A DNA stretch of 64,000 nt from Candidatus Rifleibacteriota bacterium (GCA_015232575.1 JADFZL010000013.1:62001-126000), one strand, 5' to 3'; shown: positions 1-9,203, counted from the stretch's first letter. Notes: generated from the letters alone by a model not told the origin. A program made the numbers and translations.

Positions 1-2
1 TG

Positions 3-449
3 GCAATGGGTAAATCTTACGAAAAACTCGACAAACCTGAAGATGCCCTTATGACCTATCAAAAACTTCTTTCAATAAAACCAGATTCAATTGAAGGTCT
101 GCTTGCTTATGCGAAACTCCTTAAAACCAGAGGGAAACTCAAAATGGCTATGCGCTGCTATAAGGAAATTCTCAAAATTCAGCCTGAACACGCAGACGCG
201 AGACTTCAACTGGTTGTTGGAAATTTGAACATGGGTTTTGTAAATGAAGCTCTGCAGCACGCTACAAAGGCACAGAAACTTCTTCCTGAAGACCCCGAAC
301 TTCACTTCCTGCTTGGAAAGATTTATTTTGCCAAGGGAATGTTTCCACGAGCATTAAAAGAGTTCACCTTTGTCGCAGATTTCTCTAAAGACCCTGACAT
401 GGTGAGCTGGTCAGAAATTATGCGAAGGCGACTTGCAAAAAACCAGTGA
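3..449 (+). CDS. TPR repeat protein, 5' end outside window
   Basis: The visible part is built of tetratricopeptide repeats: helix pairs with the YEKLDKPEDALMTYQKLL, AMRCYKEILKIQPEHADAR and LLGKIYFAKGMFPRALKEF patterns, about four units. The reading frame is open to the first base and the first repeat begins in the middle of its helix A, so the apparent ATG at position 6 is probably internal and the gene starts upstream of the window. TPR proteins are protein-protein interaction scaffolds; no specific partner can be named. Its stop overlaps the GTG start of the next TPR gene (GTGA), so the two are translationally coupled and probably act together. Confidence 0.8.
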   Translation, partial: AMGKSYEKLDKPEDALMTYQKLLSIKPDSIEGLLAYAKLLKTRGKLKMAMRCYKEILKIQPEHADARLQLVVGNLNMGFVNEALQHATKAQKLLPEDPELHFLLGKIYFAKGMFPRALKEFTFVADFSKDPDMVSWSEIMRRRLAKNQ

Positions 450-1621
450 AATCTGAATCCAGAAAAACAGCAATTCCTTTAAAATGCGGTATCATATTTC
501 TGTTTCTTCTGTCAGAGCTGAATTGCAGCTTTGCACAGAATGATACATCTTTTACGTTTGTAAAACCAACTGGCACTATTCAGGAATTGCTGGCTGCACC
601 GCAAAGTAAGCCTAAAGCCAACACTTATTATCTACTTGCACTTTCTCAGGCACAGAAGGGCAACAACCGTCTTGCCCTTACTACCGTTGAACGCGGACTG
701 CAGATTGAACCTGAAAATATTTCTCTTTTGAAGCTTCGCGGAGGAATATTTGCTCGTACAGGAAATGAGGCTGAAGCCGTAAAAGATTTTCAGAAAGTTA
801 TCGAACTTGATCCCTATGACGACTATGCCGTAAAATCACTGAAACTTTTACAGCCAAAAATTGCATACACAGCTCCCAGGGTCATTCCGCCGAAACAATC
901 TTCAGAATCACCCGTAAGCACCCCTGAAGGCCAGAATTCTTCTGTTAAAAAAGATACACCCGAGAAAAAAATTCTCGAATCGTCTTATTTTGAAACAATT
1001 CGAATCAAGCAGAAGTGTTTTTTCGGACTTTCAGCACTGAAACGCGCTTACGAATCACTGGTACAGGAAAAACCTGATGAAAAAGGGAAACTGAATATCA
1101 ATACCATGATTGAAAAGAAGTATCTTTCTGCTTCCCCTATTTGCCCTGAGGCTGGTGAATTATCAATCCAGGGAGATGTTCCGGCGTGTTCAAAACACGG
1201 TTCTTTCAACACCCTTGAGTCTGAGGTAACAATGGTTTTTTCAGATTTCAACAAAGGTATGCAGGCCAAATTCGGACGAGTACTTGTTGAAGCCCAGAAA
1301 TCTTTTGAGCAGGTCATAGTTCAGTATCCAAAATGGGCAGAAGCACGCTATCAACTTGCTGATACGTATTTCAGGCAGGGCATGGATGAAAATGCAATTT
1401 TGGAAGTTAGAAAATGCCTGGATATTGATCCAAAAAACATTGATGCAAAGATGCTTCTGGCGAACCTGTATTTTAAAACTGGCAAAAAGGAAGCGGCATT
1501 GAACATTCTTGAACAGGTCCAAAAAAGCAATGGTGACAATGTTTACGGGCTATCCGCGCGCAGCCTTACCTCGGCAATTAAATCAGGGCGACTCTATTAT
1601 CAGATTTTCCCACCCTACTGA
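446..1621 (+). CDS. Exported TPR protein with pilin-like cysteine motif
   Basis: This 391-residue protein starts at a GTG that overlaps the stop of the preceding TPR gene. Residues 15-31 are a hydrophobic export signal ending in a plausible signal peptidase I site (NCSFA|Q). TPR units lie at about residues 60-125 and again at about 285-370. Between them is an unusual segment, residues 188-255, with C191, then CPEAG (C233), C248 and a KHGSF tail, which resembles the C-terminal cysteine layout of some prepilin-like proteins; this comparison is mine from memory. A Ser/Pro-rich linker (about 145-170) separates it from the first TPR block. Likely a periplasmic scaffold; function otherwise unknown. 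Confidence 0.75.
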   Translation: MKSESRKTAIPLKCGIIFLFLLSELNCSFAQNDTSFTFVKPTGTIQELLAAPQSKPKANTYYLLALSQAQKGNNRLALTTVERGLQIEPENISLLKLRGGIFARTGNEAEAVKDFQKVIELDPYDDYAVKSLKLLQPKIAYTAPRVIPPKQSSESPVSTPEGQNSSVKKDTPEKKILESSYFETIRIKQKCFFGLSALKRAYESLVQEKPDEKGKLNINTMIEKKYLSASPICPEAGELSIQGDVPACSKHGSFNTLESEVTMVFSDFNKGMQAKFGRVLVEAQKSFEQVIVQYPKWAEARYQLADTYFRQGMDENAILEVRKCLDIDPKNIDAKMLLANLYFKTGKKEAALNILEQVQKSNGDNVYGLSARSLTSAIKSGRLYYQIFPPY

Positions 1622-1668
1622 GCATTTTTCAAACAAAAAAAGAAAAGACAAGAACAGAAAAGATTTTT

Positions 1669-1870
1669 TGTCCGCAGATTGCGCAGATTTTCAAGATTTA
1701 GGATTTAAGATTAGGATTTTTGATTTTTGATTTAATTAGGATTAGGATTAGGATTCGGCTGAGGAAGTCTGTTAATTGATAAAATGAAATAATTATTTGT
1801 TCTTCAAAGTTAAATTCCGTGTTCTTCCGTGTTTTCCGTGGTTAAACTCCGTCCTCTTCCGTTCTCTTAA
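1669..1870. repeat. Low-complexity intergenic repeat block
   Basis: The 269-base gap before nadK has no convincing gene. It contains a TCCGCAGATTGCGCAGATT segment (compare TCCGCAAATTACGCAGATT near 60837), a run of ATTAGG units at 1735-1755, and a series of CCGTGTT/TTCCG units around 1816-1865. Similar short units recur between genes elsewhere in the window. No function is evident. Confidence 0.5.
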
Positions 1871-1890
1871 GTTGTTTTTCCGAGGTTGAA

Positions 1891-2766
1891 ATGAAATCGA
1901 ATTTTCCGGTGCTTACAAGAGTGGGAATACTGTGTCATCCGACCAATCCGAATGGTCCGGATATCACAGCAAAGCTGCTTTCATGGGCTGCAAGACGCAG
2001 CATTAAGATATTCATGGAACCACCGATGGCAAGAAAAATTGGCAGACCCGAGACTGGTTATCCGCGGAGAGAGATCGGCGAACTCGTTGAACTGGTAATA
2101 GTACTGGGCGGTGACGGCTCAATTCTTGAAGCAGTCAGAGCATTTGCTCGAGGAAAAATTCCTGTTGCCGGAATAAATCTCGGACACCTTGGCTTCCTCA
2201 CACTTGGCTCTCTGTCTGAAGCTGAAGAGATCGCAGAAAAGCTTTACAGAGGCGAATTTGAAATTGAAGAACGTTCAATGATCAGAGCACTGGTAAAAAG
2301 AAATGGACGTGAGGTATACTGTAATATCGCACTGAATGATTTTACAATTGTAAAAGAACCAATAAGCAGAGTTATCGAACTGGATGTATCCATTTCAGGA
2401 ACTTATGTAAACTCATTCAGAGGCGATGGTGTTATTATCGCCACCCCGACCGGCTCGACTGCATATTCGCTCTCTGCCGGAGGTCCGATAATTCCGCCCT
2501 GGGTGGACGCCATGTTGATTACACCTATTTGTCCACATACTTTGAATGCAAAACCGGTTATAACTTCCGATAAAGCCGAAATTTCAGCTATTATCAGGTG
2601 TTCACATTCGCAGGTTGATCTTGTTACTGATGGACAGGAAGGCTTCAGAGTACATGACGGTGATATGATTGAGATTCATAAGGCTCCTAATATGGCTAAA
2701 ATAGTCGTATTTGAAAAAAGAGCTTTTTTTAATGTTTTGCGCGAAAAAATGAAATGGGGGAAGTAA
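1891..2766 (+). CDS. nadK: NAD kinase
   Basis: The protein phosphorylates NAD to NADP using ATP or polyphosphate in the cytoplasm. At 291 residues it has normal NadK length. The family signatures are all visible: the LGGDGSILEAVR loop with catalytic D75 (GGDG, residues 73-76), GINLGHLGFLT, ALNDFTIVKEP with N149-D150, and the GDGVIIATPTGSTAYSLSAG block of the substrate site. The ATG at 1891 follows a weak GAGG-like ribosome site. The hybrid kinase gene follows after one base, so the two may be cotranscribed, although no functional link is obvious. Confidence 0.96.
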   Translation: MKSNFPVLTRVGILCHPTNPNGPDITAKLLSWAARRSIKIFMEPPMARKIGRPETGYPRREIGELVELVIVLGGDGSILEAVRAFARGKIPVAGINLGHLGFLTLGSLSEAEEIAEKLYRGEFEIEERSMIRALVKRNGREVYCNIALNDFTIVKEPISRVIELDVSISGTYVNSFRGDGVIIATPTGSTAYSLSAGGPIIPPWVDAMLITPICPHTLNAKPVITSDKAEISAIIRCSHSQVDLVTDGQEGFRVHDGDMIEIHKAPNMAKIVVFEKRAFFNVLREKMKWGK

Positions 2767-2767
2767 G

Positions 2768-5725
2768 GTGAGACAGTTCAATTTTTCCGAAATAATCTAT
2801 TTATCAGAAATTGAAAAAACTCTAAGACTTCTTTCGGAATTGTTTTCAATTTCAATTGGGATTTTCAACAACGATGGAGAATCCATATTTTCGAATAGTG
2901 AACTCTTATGCCCGAGTGTCTTCAAACCAGGCAGCAACAACAATTCTGACTGTTTCCTCTGTAATGGCAAAATTAATCTGATCGACCACACGAAAAAGCC
3001 ATCTCCAGCCTGCGAACCTTTTCACACAAGATGTCAGAAAGGCTTTCATCACATAGTATCCCCGATTTTCTTCCAGGATTCCCGCCAGGCAAACCTGGTT
3101 TTCTCGTATTTTCTGACTGAAGACGATGAATGCAAGCTGCCTGACATAAAACATTATTTTGAAATTAATATGTGCGATATTGACAAATTATGCTCAAAAA
3201 TTCACAACTTTCCAGTTTTCTCTTCTGAAAAGATCAACCTTCTGTCAAACCTTTGTCAATCACTTGCACAGGATTTTTCGATACGTGCAAGCAGAAATAT
3301 GCGTCTGATCAATGAAACCCGCGGGCATATCCACAGCCGCAGCCTTCTGAAAGATTCACGTGAAAGTCTGGACAATTTTCTGAATGCCTCAAGCATTGTC
3401 AGTTATGAGCATAGCTTTCTTACCGGAGAAATGAAAACCAACGGAAAATGGGCTGAAATGCTTGAATACAGCAATGACTCTTACCCGAAAACGGTTGCGG
3501 CATGGAAAGAAAACATCCATCCATCAGATTTGTCCGATACCATTAAAAATTTCAATGATCATATAAGCGGAGTTACAAACATCTTTGAAGGCATTTACCG
3601 CTTTCAGAGCAGAAATGGAAAATGGAAGTGGTTTCTTGACAGAGGCAAAATTATCTCCCGCGATGAGCATGGAAAAGCATTATCAATGCTGGGTGCAAGA
3701 ATTGAAATCTCTCAGCTTAAAGCAACACAGAACGACCAGTTCCAGGCAAAATTAACACTGGACGAAGTTCAGCAGATAAAAGAAAGATTCCTGGCTAATG
3801 TTACTCACGAAGTCAGAACCCCTTTAAATGGTATCATAGGAATGACAGGACTTCTGCTTGACAGTGAACTCGACCAGAAACAGCATCAATACGCAGATAC
3901 AATACGAAAAAGCTCAGAAGCGCTACTTTCTCTGATGAACGACCTGCTTGATTTTTCTAATTTTGAAACAGGTACAGTTGAGCTTGAACAATTCTCATTT
4001 GATATCAGGAATATGATCGAAGACATAGCAGAAATGCTGGCCGCAAAAGTTCACCGAAAGGGACTGGAACTTAACTGTCGTGTTAATTCAAACGTTCCGG
4101 CAATGGTTGAAGGCGACCCCGGAAGAATAAGACAAACCCTGACCTGCCTTGTAGATAACTCAATAAAATTTACTGATGAAGGCGAAATTTCCATTTTTGT
4201 CAGACTCGAAAACGAGGACGAAAAGGTAGCCAGCATAAATTTTTCAATAACCGACACCGGCCTTGGAGTACCGCTGGAAAAACAGGAATTTTTATTTCAA
4301 ACTTTTTCACAGATCGATCCTTCAAGTACAAGACGCTATGGCGGAATGGGTATGGGCCTGTCACTTGCGCTGGGAATCGTAAAACGCATGAATGGAAAGA
4401 TGGGATATGAAAAACTTGATAAGGGTGGTTCAAATTTCTGGTTTACCATCCCTCTGAAAAAAGTTCCAATCGCAGATTCACACCAACCATTCAGTGAGCT
4501 TCCTGACAATCTGAAAGATGTCAGAATTCTTCTGATTGACGACAATGTCACTTCCCGTCAGATACTCATGGAAATGCTTTCTGGCTGGAAATGTTTCTGC
4601 GACAATGCCGATAGCGGCAAGTCTGGCATTGAAGCCCTCGAAACTTCTCTCGGCAATGGAAATCCATATAATATTGCAATTCTCGACATGGTTCTTGGTG
4701 ATACAACAGGCGAAGCAATAGGAAAATTTATCAGAAGCAATAGAGGTTTCGACAACACGAAAATTATTCTTCTGACCTCACTATCAATGCGTGGTGACGT
4801 TAAAAGAGTCAAGGAAATCGGCTTCAATGGATATCTTACGAAACCTGTAAAAAAAGCTCTTCTTTTTGATTGTCTTCTCTCAGTTCTTCGTGATCACAAA
4901 CCATTAATTCCCGGTGAACAGAATATTGTAACAAGACACTCGCTGGCAGAAAAGCGAAAACATAAAGCAAGAATACTTGTCGCTGAAGATAATCCGACAA
5001 ATCAGAAAGTTGCACTCGGAATTCTTGAAAAACTTGGTTTCAGAGCTGATGCTGTTGCAAATGGAATTGAAGCAATCAGAGCATTGTCAACAATTCCCTA
5101 TGATCTTGTTTTTATGGATCTTCAGATGCCTGACATGGATGGAATTGAAGCAACTTCACTGATCAGACAAAAAAATTCGCCGGTAATCAATCACGAAGTT
5201 CCCGTTATTGCTATGACAGCACATGCACTTAAGGGCAATCGAGAAGAATGTCTTGAAGTTGGTATGAATGACTACATTTCAAAACCGGTATCACCAAATG
5301 AAATAATGAATGCAATTAAGAAATATCTTTTTCTTGAACAAGAGGAATTCCCTGAAAAAGAATCTCTCAAAGATAAACAGATTAGTGATCTGCTTATCTT
5401 CGACAAAAACACACTTTTTGAAAGACTAGGGGAAGACAACCAGCTCTGTTCACAAGTTATTAACGTATTCATAAGCGACGCCCCGAAACAAATCGCCTCA
5501 ATCCTGGATGCCATAGAACAAAACAATCTTGAACAGGTTTTGCTTCGTTCCCACACATTGAAAGGAGCTTCAGCAAATGTCTGTGCTGTATCACTCAATA
5601 ATTTGATCAGCAAGATTGAAGCAGCCGCTAAATCCGACGACATTTTTGAAGTTCGTGCATTATCTGCACGGCTCGACGACGAAATCAAACAGTTTACAGA
5701 AACAGCTACAGGAACAAAACGCTGA
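2768..5725 (+). CDS. Hybrid sensor histidine kinase with two receivers and HPt
   Basis: This 985-residue cytoplasmic signalling protein begins with GTG one base after nadK. In order it holds: a Cys-rich sensor of PocR type (about 1-170, with a CFLC pair and further Cys before FHTRCQKGFHH), a PAS domain (about 205-315, ending WKWFLDRGK), a HisKA dimerisation domain with phospho-acceptor H347 in THEVRTPLNG, an HATPase domain (about 430-570), receiver 1 with D640 (ILDM), receiver 2 with D784 (FMDLQMPDMDG) and an HPt domain with H929 (SHTLKGASANV). It can therefore run a complete internal phosphorelay; no separate output regulator lies beside it. No membrane segment is seen, so the ligand is cytoplasmic, possibly a small molecule or metal bound by the Cys-rich domain. 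Confidence 0.93.
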   Translation: MRQFNFSEIIYLSEIEKTLRLLSELFSISIGIFNNDGESIFSNSELLCPSVFKPGSNNNSDCFLCNGKINLIDHTKKPSPACEPFHTRCQKGFHHIVSPIFFQDSRQANLVFSYFLTEDDECKLPDIKHYFEINMCDIDKLCSKIHNFPVFSSEKINLLSNLCQSLAQDFSIRASRNMRLINETRGHIHSRSLLKDSRESLDNFLNASSIVSYEHSFLTGEMKTNGKWAEMLEYSNDSYPKTVAAWKENIHPSDLSDTIKNFNDHISGVTNIFEGIYRFQSRNGKWKWFLDRGKIISRDEHGKALSMLGARIEISQLKATQNDQFQAKLTLDEVQQIKERFLANVTHEVRTPLNGIIGMTGLLLDSELDQKQHQYADTIRKSSEALLSLMNDLLDFSNFETGTVELEQFSFDIRNMIEDIAEMLAAKVHRKGLELNCRVNSNVPAMVEGDPGRIRQTLTCLVDNSIKFTDEGEISIFVRLENEDEKVASINFSITDTGLGVPLEKQEFLFQTFSQIDPSSTRRYGGMGMGLSLALGIVKRMNGKMGYEKLDKGGSNFWFTIPLKKVPIADSHQPFSELPDNLKDVRILLIDDNVTSRQILMEMLSGWKCFCDNADSGKSGIEALETSLGNGNPYNIAILDMVLGDTTGEAIGKFIRSNRGFDNTKIILLTSLSMRGDVKRVKEIGFNGYLTKPVKKALLFDCLLSVLRDHKPLIPGEQNIVTRHSLAEKRKHKARILVAEDNPTNQKVALGILEKLGFRADAVANGIEAIRALSTIPYDLVFMDLQMPDMDGIEATSLIRQKNSPVINHEVPVIAMTAHALKGNREECLEVGMNDYISKPVSPNEIMNAIKKYLFLEQEEFPEKESLKDKQISDLLIFDKNTLFERLGEDNQLCSQVINVFISDAPKQIASILDAIEQNNLEQVLLRSHTLKGASANVCAVSLNNLISKIEAAAKSDDIFEVRALSARLDDEIKQFTETATGTKR

Positions 5726-5751
5726 AAGTTTTACAATAATCACTCTAAATC

Positions 5752-5838
5752 GGTGCATTTCCGAAAAAATGTAGTTGGTTGAATGTTACAACTTTGCTGT
5801 CATTTGTTATATCGACGCTCATTGAAAAATTTCTATTC
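5752..5838. repeat. Dispersed intergenic repeat (blocks B-inverted and C)
   Basis: Positions 5752-5804, read on the minus strand, match 42352-42402 read on the plus strand with about 45 of 53 positions equal. The adjoining 5808-5838 (ATATCGACGCTCATTGAAAA and following) matches 42414-42445 in the direct orientation. Thus the two blocks have the opposite relative orientation at the two loci. No coding potential. Confidence 0.6.
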
Positions 5839-5931
5839 TTTTACTACGCAAATAAACAAATCTGTGCTCTTTCTCGTGAAAAAATAGGAACGCATCGATG
5901 TGCTTTTATATAACACGTCCTTTCGTTAACA

Positions 5932-5995
5932 TGTCATTTCAATCGAAGTGAGAAGTCTTGTATTTGTCAGATTTCTCACCTTCGTTCGAGATGAA
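5932..5995. repeat. About 65-bp palindromic repeat, copy 1
   Basis: Two inverted arms of about 24 bases (TCATTTCAATCGAAGTGAGA and the complement of ATTTCTCACCTTCGTTCGAG) surround a short centre. It belongs to the family also seen at 8122, 11185, 40946, 41124 and 42294. It lies 20 bases upstream of dsbD and would form a hairpin in that leader. Confidence 0.75.
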
Positions 5996-6015
5996 AAATT
6001 GTGAGGTCATAAAGC

Positions 6016-8106
6016 ATGAAAACCAGATTTTTTATCATTTTAACGCTTATAGTATTCTGTTTTAGGTTAAATGATGTTCAGGCATTGCAGAAAGGATTTG
6101 ATTTTTCTCTTTCAGAGCCTGCTGTTGTAACAGATAAGCAAATCGCTTCACAGTCAAATGTTTTTGCAGCAACATTATCGATTAACATTTCTGATGGATA
6201 CCTCATATACAGAGAAAGCAGTTCAGTTTCAACAAAAAATCTTAAACTGCTTGATCAGAAATGGCCTGTTCAGGTTTACAAAAAAGACGTATTCACAGGA
6301 GAACAGGTTTCTGTATTACCATCTGGAAAAAATGATATTTATCTTGAATTTCTGACTGAAGCCGTTTACGGTGCCAATTCATCAGAAGCTATGTCTAAAG
6401 CGAGTTTCACATCTGTTACTTTTTCATATCAGGGCTGCTCAACACAAACCTGTTTTTTGCCCGACGAAAAGGAATTTCATCTCAGAATCCCCGTTCAAAA
6501 AAATATTCTGCCGGTTTCAAATGAATACCCAGATTCATACAATCAAACGGCACATCAGAAATCTGTTTCTCTAACAGCATCTCTTACCGCCACTATTACC
6601 AGCTCAACTACTGGCTCTAATACTGCTTCTATTACTTCCCCTGCTGCTGTTACTTTTTCCTCTGTCAACAATTCTGCCGCTGATTTGTCATCAAAATCGC
6701 TTTCAACGAGTTCTCTTGAAAACAATTCTGAATATACTTCTACTTCTAAATCAGCTTCTGAGTCAACCTCTGAGTCAGGTTCTTATCAGACGCCAGCCGG
6801 GAAGACTGATTTTTCGACAATAATAAAGCAGGAAGGGTTGTTAAAAGCCGTTCTTATGGCCTTCTTCGCCGGACTTCTTGTAAGCCTTACTCCGTGTGTT
6901 TATCCAATGATTCCTATTACACTTTCGATAATAGGCGGGCGTCGCGAAAACACGTCTGTCTTTCGTGGAGCGATTCTTTCAACAACTTATGTGGCAGGAT
7001 TGTCAATCACTTACGCTCTTCTTGGCCTCATTACTGCAAAGTTCGGGGCACATATCCGGGGATTCCTTCAGGGTCCGGTTTTTCAACTTTTCATTGCACT
7101 TATATTTGCATTACTTTCGTTATCAATGTTTGATGTTTTTATGCTGCAAACGCCAGCATTTCTGCGTGATAAACTTCCGATCGGGAAAAAACAAGGGTTT
7201 ACCGGAATATTCTTTCTCGGAATGCTATCAGGTCTTCTTGCATCTCCGTGTGTAGCTGCACCTCTTGCAGGAATCCTGGCTTATATCGCTTCTACAGGTA
7301 GCCTGCTGCTTGGGTTTTCACTTCTTCTGGCTTTTTCATGGGGAATGGGCGTTTTGCTGATTGTTGTCGGAACATTTTCCGGCACAATGAATTCACTGCC
7401 AAAAGCCGGTGCCTGGATGGAAAAAGTGAAGGAATTCTACGGCTTTCTCATGGCAGGCACAGCCATTTATTTTGCCCATCCGGTAATTGGAACAGCATTC
7501 ACCAATCTTGCAACAGCAGCCCTGCTTGCAGCGCTTGCAGCATTTTTTGGTCTGTTCAGAAATGATAATGATAATACTTCCCCGGAAGCGAGTGAAAGTA
7601 TGTTTCCCCGCGTAATGAAATGCTGGGGAGCAGTAATACTGGTTGTCGCATGCGCTTTCGCCTTGAACTCAGCAGCCGAATGGGGCGGCCTGGGCTGCAT
7701 AAGATCGTCTCCGGAAAAAAACTTCAGCGAAACTGCAACTCCCATAAAGTGGGAACACGATTATAAATCGGCTGTCGAAACAGCCCGCATCAGGAATATT
7801 CCAGTATTAATTGATTTTCGTGCCGACTGGTGCTCTATCTGCAGAGACATTGAGAAAAATGTATTTCCAGACCCAATGATAAGCCAATTTTCAGATAAAT
7901 TTGTCTTTCTAAAGATAGATCTTTCAGAGAATTCTCCAGAAAAAAAGGAAATTTCAAATAAATTCGAAGTAATCGGATTACCAACTCTGATATTTTTGAA
8001 GCCTTCCGAAGAAGAAATTCACAATCTTCGTATCACCGGCGGAATCTCAGCAAAAGAGCTTGCTGAATCCCTTTCAAACGCCCTGAATGTACAAAATAGC
8101 AAATAA
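6016..8106 (+). CDS. dsbD: Thiol:disulfide interchange protein DsbD
   Basis: DsbD carries electrons from cytoplasmic thioredoxin across the inner membrane to periplasmic thiol enzymes. The 696 residues show a signal peptide (1-24), an N-terminal alpha domain with its cysteine pair C141 and C146, a very long Ser/Thr-rich linker (about 180-270), a membrane domain with the two buried cysteines C294 (TPCVYPMIP) and C412 (SPCVAAP), and a C-terminal thioredoxin domain with C606 and C609 (DWCSICR). All six redox cysteines are present. The linker is much longer than in characterised DsbD and resembles the Thr-rich linkers of the large exported proteins here. A TGAGGT ribosome site precedes the ATG. 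Periplasmic clients may include the Cys-bearing secretion and prepilin-like proteins in this window. Confidence 0.94.
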   Translation: MKTRFFIILTLIVFCFRLNDVQALQKGFDFSLSEPAVVTDKQIASQSNVFAATLSINISDGYLIYRESSSVSTKNLKLLDQKWPVQVYKKDVFTGEQVSVLPSGKNDIYLEFLTEAVYGANSSEAMSKASFTSVTFSYQGCSTQTCFLPDEKEFHLRIPVQKNILPVSNEYPDSYNQTAHQKSVSLTASLTATITSSTTGSNTASITSPAAVTFSSVNNSAADLSSKSLSTSSLENNSEYTSTSKSASESTSESGSYQTPAGKTDFSTIIKQEGLLKAVLMAFFAGLLVSLTPCVYPMIPITLSIIGGRRENTSVFRGAILSTTYVAGLSITYALLGLITAKFGAHIRGFLQGPVFQLFIALIFALLSLSMFDVFMLQTPAFLRDKLPIGKKQGFTGIFFLGMLSGLLASPCVAAPLAGILAYIASTGSLLLGFSLLLAFSWGMGVLLIVVGTFSGTMNSLPKAGAWMEKVKEFYGFLMAGTAIYFAHPVIGTAFTNLATAALLAALAAFFGLFRNDNDNTSPEASESMFPRVMKCWGAVILVVACAFALNSAAEWGGLGCIRSSPEKNFSETATPIKWEHDYKSAVETARIRNIPVLIDFRADWCSICRDIEKNVFPDPMISQFSDKFVFLKIDLSENSPEKKEISNKFEVIGLPTLIFLKPSEEEIHNLRITGGISAKELAESLSNALNVQNSK

Positions 8107-8121
8107 TATGTAATGATTCTA

Positions 8122-8198
8122 TGTCATCCCGACCATAGGGAGAGATCTCGCTGATAGGCATAAGCAGCAGCGAAGCTCTCTTGGATTGGAATTCGAAA
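8122..8198. repeat. Palindromic repeat, copy 2 (degenerate)
   Basis: The left arm (TGTCATCCCGACCATAGGGA) matches the other family members; the right arm (AGCGAAGCTCTCTTGGATTG) is degenerate but still pairs in its inner part. It lies between the convergent dsbD and the minus-strand gene at 8215 and could serve as a bidirectional hairpin. Confidence 0.55.
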
Positions 8199-8214
8199 AA
8201 GTCTGAATTTAAGG

Positions 8215-8442
8215 TCAAGAGAGCTTTTCATGCCATTTTCGAAAATATTTCTGCATCTCAACAAGCCCTGATGTAACACGGATCTCGGCATGTAAAAGCC
8301 CAAGCTCAATCATTGAATCAACAATTTCAGAATCATACACGTAGTTCTGCAGTTCTTCATCATGTATTTTCTCAAGCGCTGAGCCAGCATTTTTCCATTG
8401 CTGAACAATGCACTTATTAATTTTGCGCTCATTATCTGTCAT
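8215..8442 (-). CDS. Small conserved-type protein, partner of nucleotidyltransferase
   Basis: A 75-residue acidic/basic helical protein without signal or membrane segment (begins MTDNERKINKCIVQQWKNAG). I do not recognise a named family, but small helical proteins with a WxxA...L pattern are often encoded beside nucleotidyltransferases of the AbiEii-like superfamily, and here it lies 17 bases downstream of such a gene on the same strand. It may be the partner of that enzyme. Because the nucleotidyltransferase is broken, this gene may be a remnant too, although its own frame is intact. Confidence 0.55.
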   Translation of the reverse strand: MTDNERKINKCIVQQWKNAGSALEKIHDEELQNYVYDSEIVDSMIELGLLHAEIRVTSGLVEMQKYFRKWHEKLS

Positions 8443-8459
8443 AAATATTTTACCTGCAT

Positions 8460-9021
8460 TTATTTGTATTTTCTCAGAATTTTCTCTGCTTTTTCAACAA
8501 TCTCAGGTTCATCCTTCAGTTCAGCAAGTTCGGTAATCCGTGATATAATTCTTGAAACATCAAGTTTACCTTTTTGTCTTACTGCAATTGATTCAGCATC
8601 TATCCAGTCTTTCGGACGCGACGCAAAAGCTTTCATAATAAATAAATCATCAGCGCTGCACACTGGAAGTTCCGCACCTTCTGCAAAAGCATACAGAGAT
8701 GCATTTTTCATCATTTCCTATTCAAACGGCAATGCTGCAAACGTTACATCTATTGAAACCCTGCTGCTGCTTTTGATAAGAAGCACTCTGTTTGACACTG
8801 CAAATTCAAGAGCCCCTGAAATTCTGCTTTCAAAACGTTTCAAAAGTTTTTCGGCAAACACTGATTCATCACCAAAAGATACAAGCACCGCAATATCTGC
8901 ATCCTGAGTAAACCTGACTTCTCCCCAGCGAATTACAGCAAGTCCGCCAATAACACAATACGTCAAGTTCATTGACGATAAAATCACACACTTCTTTTGC
9001 GGCATCAAATAATTTATTCAT
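8460..9021 (-). pseudogene. Nucleotidyltransferase (AbiEii-like superfamily), frameshifted and interrupted by a TAG
   Basis: Three pieces of one protein are visible. The N-terminus (MNKLFDAAKEVCDFIVNE) starts at 9021 behind an AAGGTGG ribosome site. The fold then continues in another frame from about 8960 with YCVIGGLAVIRWGEVRFTQ and DADIAVLV, the nucleotidyltransferase core with its G-G and DxD-type motif. At 8718-8720 an in-frame TAG falls between LPFE and EMMKNAS, after which the C-terminal part (LPVCSADDLFIMKAFASRP, then KDWIDAE) continues in the same frame. Family members read through this point without a break. Two lesions, a frameshift and a nonsense codon, make a pseudogene the simplest reading. 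Confidence 0.75.
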
Positions 9022-9064
9022 AACCACCTTATTCATTTCAGTACACCTATTATATCACACAATA

Positions 9065-9182
9065 GAGCTTGTTGCACAATCCGGAGATTTGAATATTTAT
9101 GATAAGATTCAAGCACATTTAGGTTGCCCAATAGACATTAATATTTTGTATTTGATCAGACTTGGAATTGTGCAACAGGCTC
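9065..9182. mobile_element. MITE-like 118-bp element with terminal inverted repeats
   Basis: The left end GAGCTTGTTGCACAATCC and the right end GGAATTGTGCAACAGGCTC (9164-9182) are inverted repeats of about 18 bases with two or three differences. The centre is AT-rich and has no gene. This is the layout of a miniature inverted-repeat element or the residue of an insertion sequence. It lies just upstream of the decayed nucleotidyltransferase. A target duplication is not clear. Confidence 0.6.
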
Positions 9183-9203
9183 AATATTCCGTGAAATAAA
9201 AAA

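Noticed and set aside
8398-8907. 169-codon plus-strand frame opposite the nucleotidyltransferase remnant
   Set aside because: The minus strand shows recognisable family motifs across the lesions; the plus-strand peptide is Ser-rich without any recognisable family.
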